The position numbers and the translations under genes were made by a program. This document shows positions 14,877 through 15,637 of a stretch of 15,637 nt of DNA, one piece after another (positions within the stretch are counted from its first letter, which is position 1; each line of letters starts with the position of its first letter). The notes under the pieces were generated by a model that was given only the letters and a program-made list of their open reading frames with translations, was not told the DNA's origin and made no database searches. The DNA comes from Deltaproteobacteria bacterium (GTDB lineage Bacteria; Myxococcota_A; Polyangia; Polyangiales; Houyiibacteriaceae): contig QMMB01000021.1 of assembly GCA_003647035.1 (NCBI GenBank), positions 1 to 15,637 on the forward strand, given 5' to 3'.

Positions 14877-15372
14877 CGTGGGACTCCGATCGAGTCGGCG
14901 GGTATCCCATCTCGGTGAGCTCCTGCACGACGCGTTCGACCAGCTCGGGAATGCTTGCTTCGACCGCGGGTGTTCGCTCCAGGCCCAGCTCGATCGACTC
15001 GGGCACGACGCCGATGACCACGACGCGCTTGGGATACCGGTCGAGCAGGCTGGCCCCCGCAAGCAGGTCGGCGACCCCAATTTGGTGCGGAGAAAGCCGC
15101 TCGTACACCGCCCCAGCCACCTCGTCACCTTCGATTCGCACCTGCGTACCCGGTGGCCCTTCGCCCTTGATCGCATCGATCAAGATCAGCTGATCGGCGC
15201 TGTCGACGAGTGGAAGAAGGGAGAGTCCGAGCGTGCCGCCGTCGAGCGCAACCACGCCCTCGGGGAGCTCGTACTCGCGGACCAGTTTGTGAACCGCCGC
15301 GACGCCAGCACCGTCGTCCGTGCAGACGACGTTGCCGAGCCCCAAGACGAGGACCGGGGTGCGGTCACTCAT
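14827..15372 (-). CDS. [NiFe]-hydrogenase maturation endopeptidase (HyaD/HupD/HybD family)
   Basis: Cleaves the C-terminal peptide from the large-subunit precursor once nickel is in place. 181 residues. The family start GLGNVVCTDDGAG (residues 11-23) has Asp20 at the place of HybD Glu16. LILIDAI gives Asp66 (HybD Asp62), and LSPHQIGVADLL gives His96 (HybD His93). All three nickel-sensing ligands are thus present. I chose the ATG at 15372 (MSDRTPVLVLG). An upstream ATG at 15411 would add 13 residues inside the cytochrome b gene. It overlaps cytochrome b by 8 bp and the cytochrome c gene by 50 bp. The ~25-residue polar tail may be dispensable. Confidence 0.93.
   Translation of the reverse strand: MSDRTPVLVLGLGNVVCTDDGAGVAAVHKLVREYELPEGVVALDGGTLGLSLLPLVDSADQLILIDAIKGEGPPGTQVRIEGDEVAGAVYERLSPHQIGVADLLAGASLLDRYPKRVVVIGVVPESIELGLERTPAVEASIPELVERVVQELTEMGYPPTRSESHDESNRSADHVARTLGL
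14884..14887 (-). promoter_or_regulatory. Ribosome binding site of the cytochrome c gene
   Basis: GGAG on the minus strand, 7 nt before the ATG at 14876. It lies within the 3' part of the protease gene and supports the cytochrome start that begins a proper lipoprotein signal. Confidence 0.55.
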
Positions 15373-15637
15373 CTCGGTTGCGCCAGCTCTTTGGCAGGAA
15401 TTTGTAGCCACTGAAGAGGGAGTCGATCAGGCCCATGCCCTCGACGCGAGACACCAGGATCGCGCTCCAGATGTGGTGTGCAACGAAACCGAGGAGGAAC
15501 CACATGGCCACGTGATGGATCCAACGCGCCGTTTGCACGCCGCCGAAGATCGGGATCAGGAACTCCCACATCTGCATGTAGCCCGTGGCGCTCACCGAAT
15601 AGAGAGCGAAGCCGGTCAGAATCATGAGGAGGTAGAG
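15365..15637 (-). CDS. [NiFe]-hydrogenase b-type cytochrome subunit, C-terminal part (partial)
   Basis: Open at the right edge, and only the last 90 residues are present. They include the end of one hydrophobic helix (LYLLMILTGFALY), a short loop, then FGGVQTARWIHHVAMWFLLGFVAHHIW with two His pairs that fit haem ligands of the HyaC/HupC family, and the closing basic segment FLPKSWRN. The subunit anchors a group 1 uptake hydrogenase to the membrane and passes electrons to quinone. In such operons it follows the small and large subunit genes, which are expected just upstream, beyond the window. Confidence 0.9.
   Translation of the reverse strand, partial: LYLLMILTGFALYSVSATGYMQMWEFLIPIFGGVQTARWIHHVAMWFLLGFVAHHIWSAILVSRVEGMGLIDSLFSGYKFLPKSWRNRDE

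Overview
The window is high-GC, densely packed bacterial DNA. I see no mobile element, rRNA, tRNA or CRISPR array. The gene content suggests a Gram-negative with many lipoproteins, most likely a myxobacterium-like (Myxococcota / old Deltaproteobacteria) chromosome. The pointers are a TPR-type protein with a two-helix membrane tail at the left edge, three to four lipobox proteins, and a respiratory [NiFe]-hydrogenase locus. The taxonomy is inferred and not proven.

Left part (1-3650). The 3' end of a TPR-like membrane protein (+) converges on a bioF-bioD biotin operon (-). A zinc-finger-less J-domain co-chaperone (-) lies upstream of bioF. The 83 bp between the J-protein stop and the bioF start hold two near-perfect parS sequences, the binding site of the chromosome-partitioning protein ParB, 58 bp apart centre to centre. 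This suggests the region is near the replication origin.

Middle part (3651-7048). uppS and cdsA (+, overlapping ATGA) supply the undecaprenyl carrier lipid and CDP-diacylglycerol. They are followed at 12 bp by a lipoprotein with a thioredoxin/redoxin fold. A convergent gene (-) encodes a prohibitin/SPFH protein that appears to be a lipoprotein.

Right part (7101-15637, all -). This is a long, tightly overlapping [NiFe]-hydrogenase accessory operon that enters from beyond the right edge. In transcription order it holds the C-terminus of the hydrogenase cytochrome b (HyaC/HupC type), the maturation endopeptidase (HyaD/HupD type), a monohaem cytochrome c lipoprotein, hypF, hypC, hypD, hypE, a crotonase-family gene, hypA, hypB and a NicO-type nickel transporter. 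HypF/HypE make the cyanide ligands, HypC/HypD carry the Fe(CN)2CO unit, HypA/HypB and the transporter deliver nickel, and the protease finishes the large subunit. The structural subunits are expected just outside the window on the right.

The most interesting points are the crotonase gene inside the hyp operon and the tandem parS pair. The crotonase lacks both glutamates of true enoyl-CoA hydratases. Its active-site pattern recalls the crotonase half of HypX, the enzyme that makes the CO ligand.
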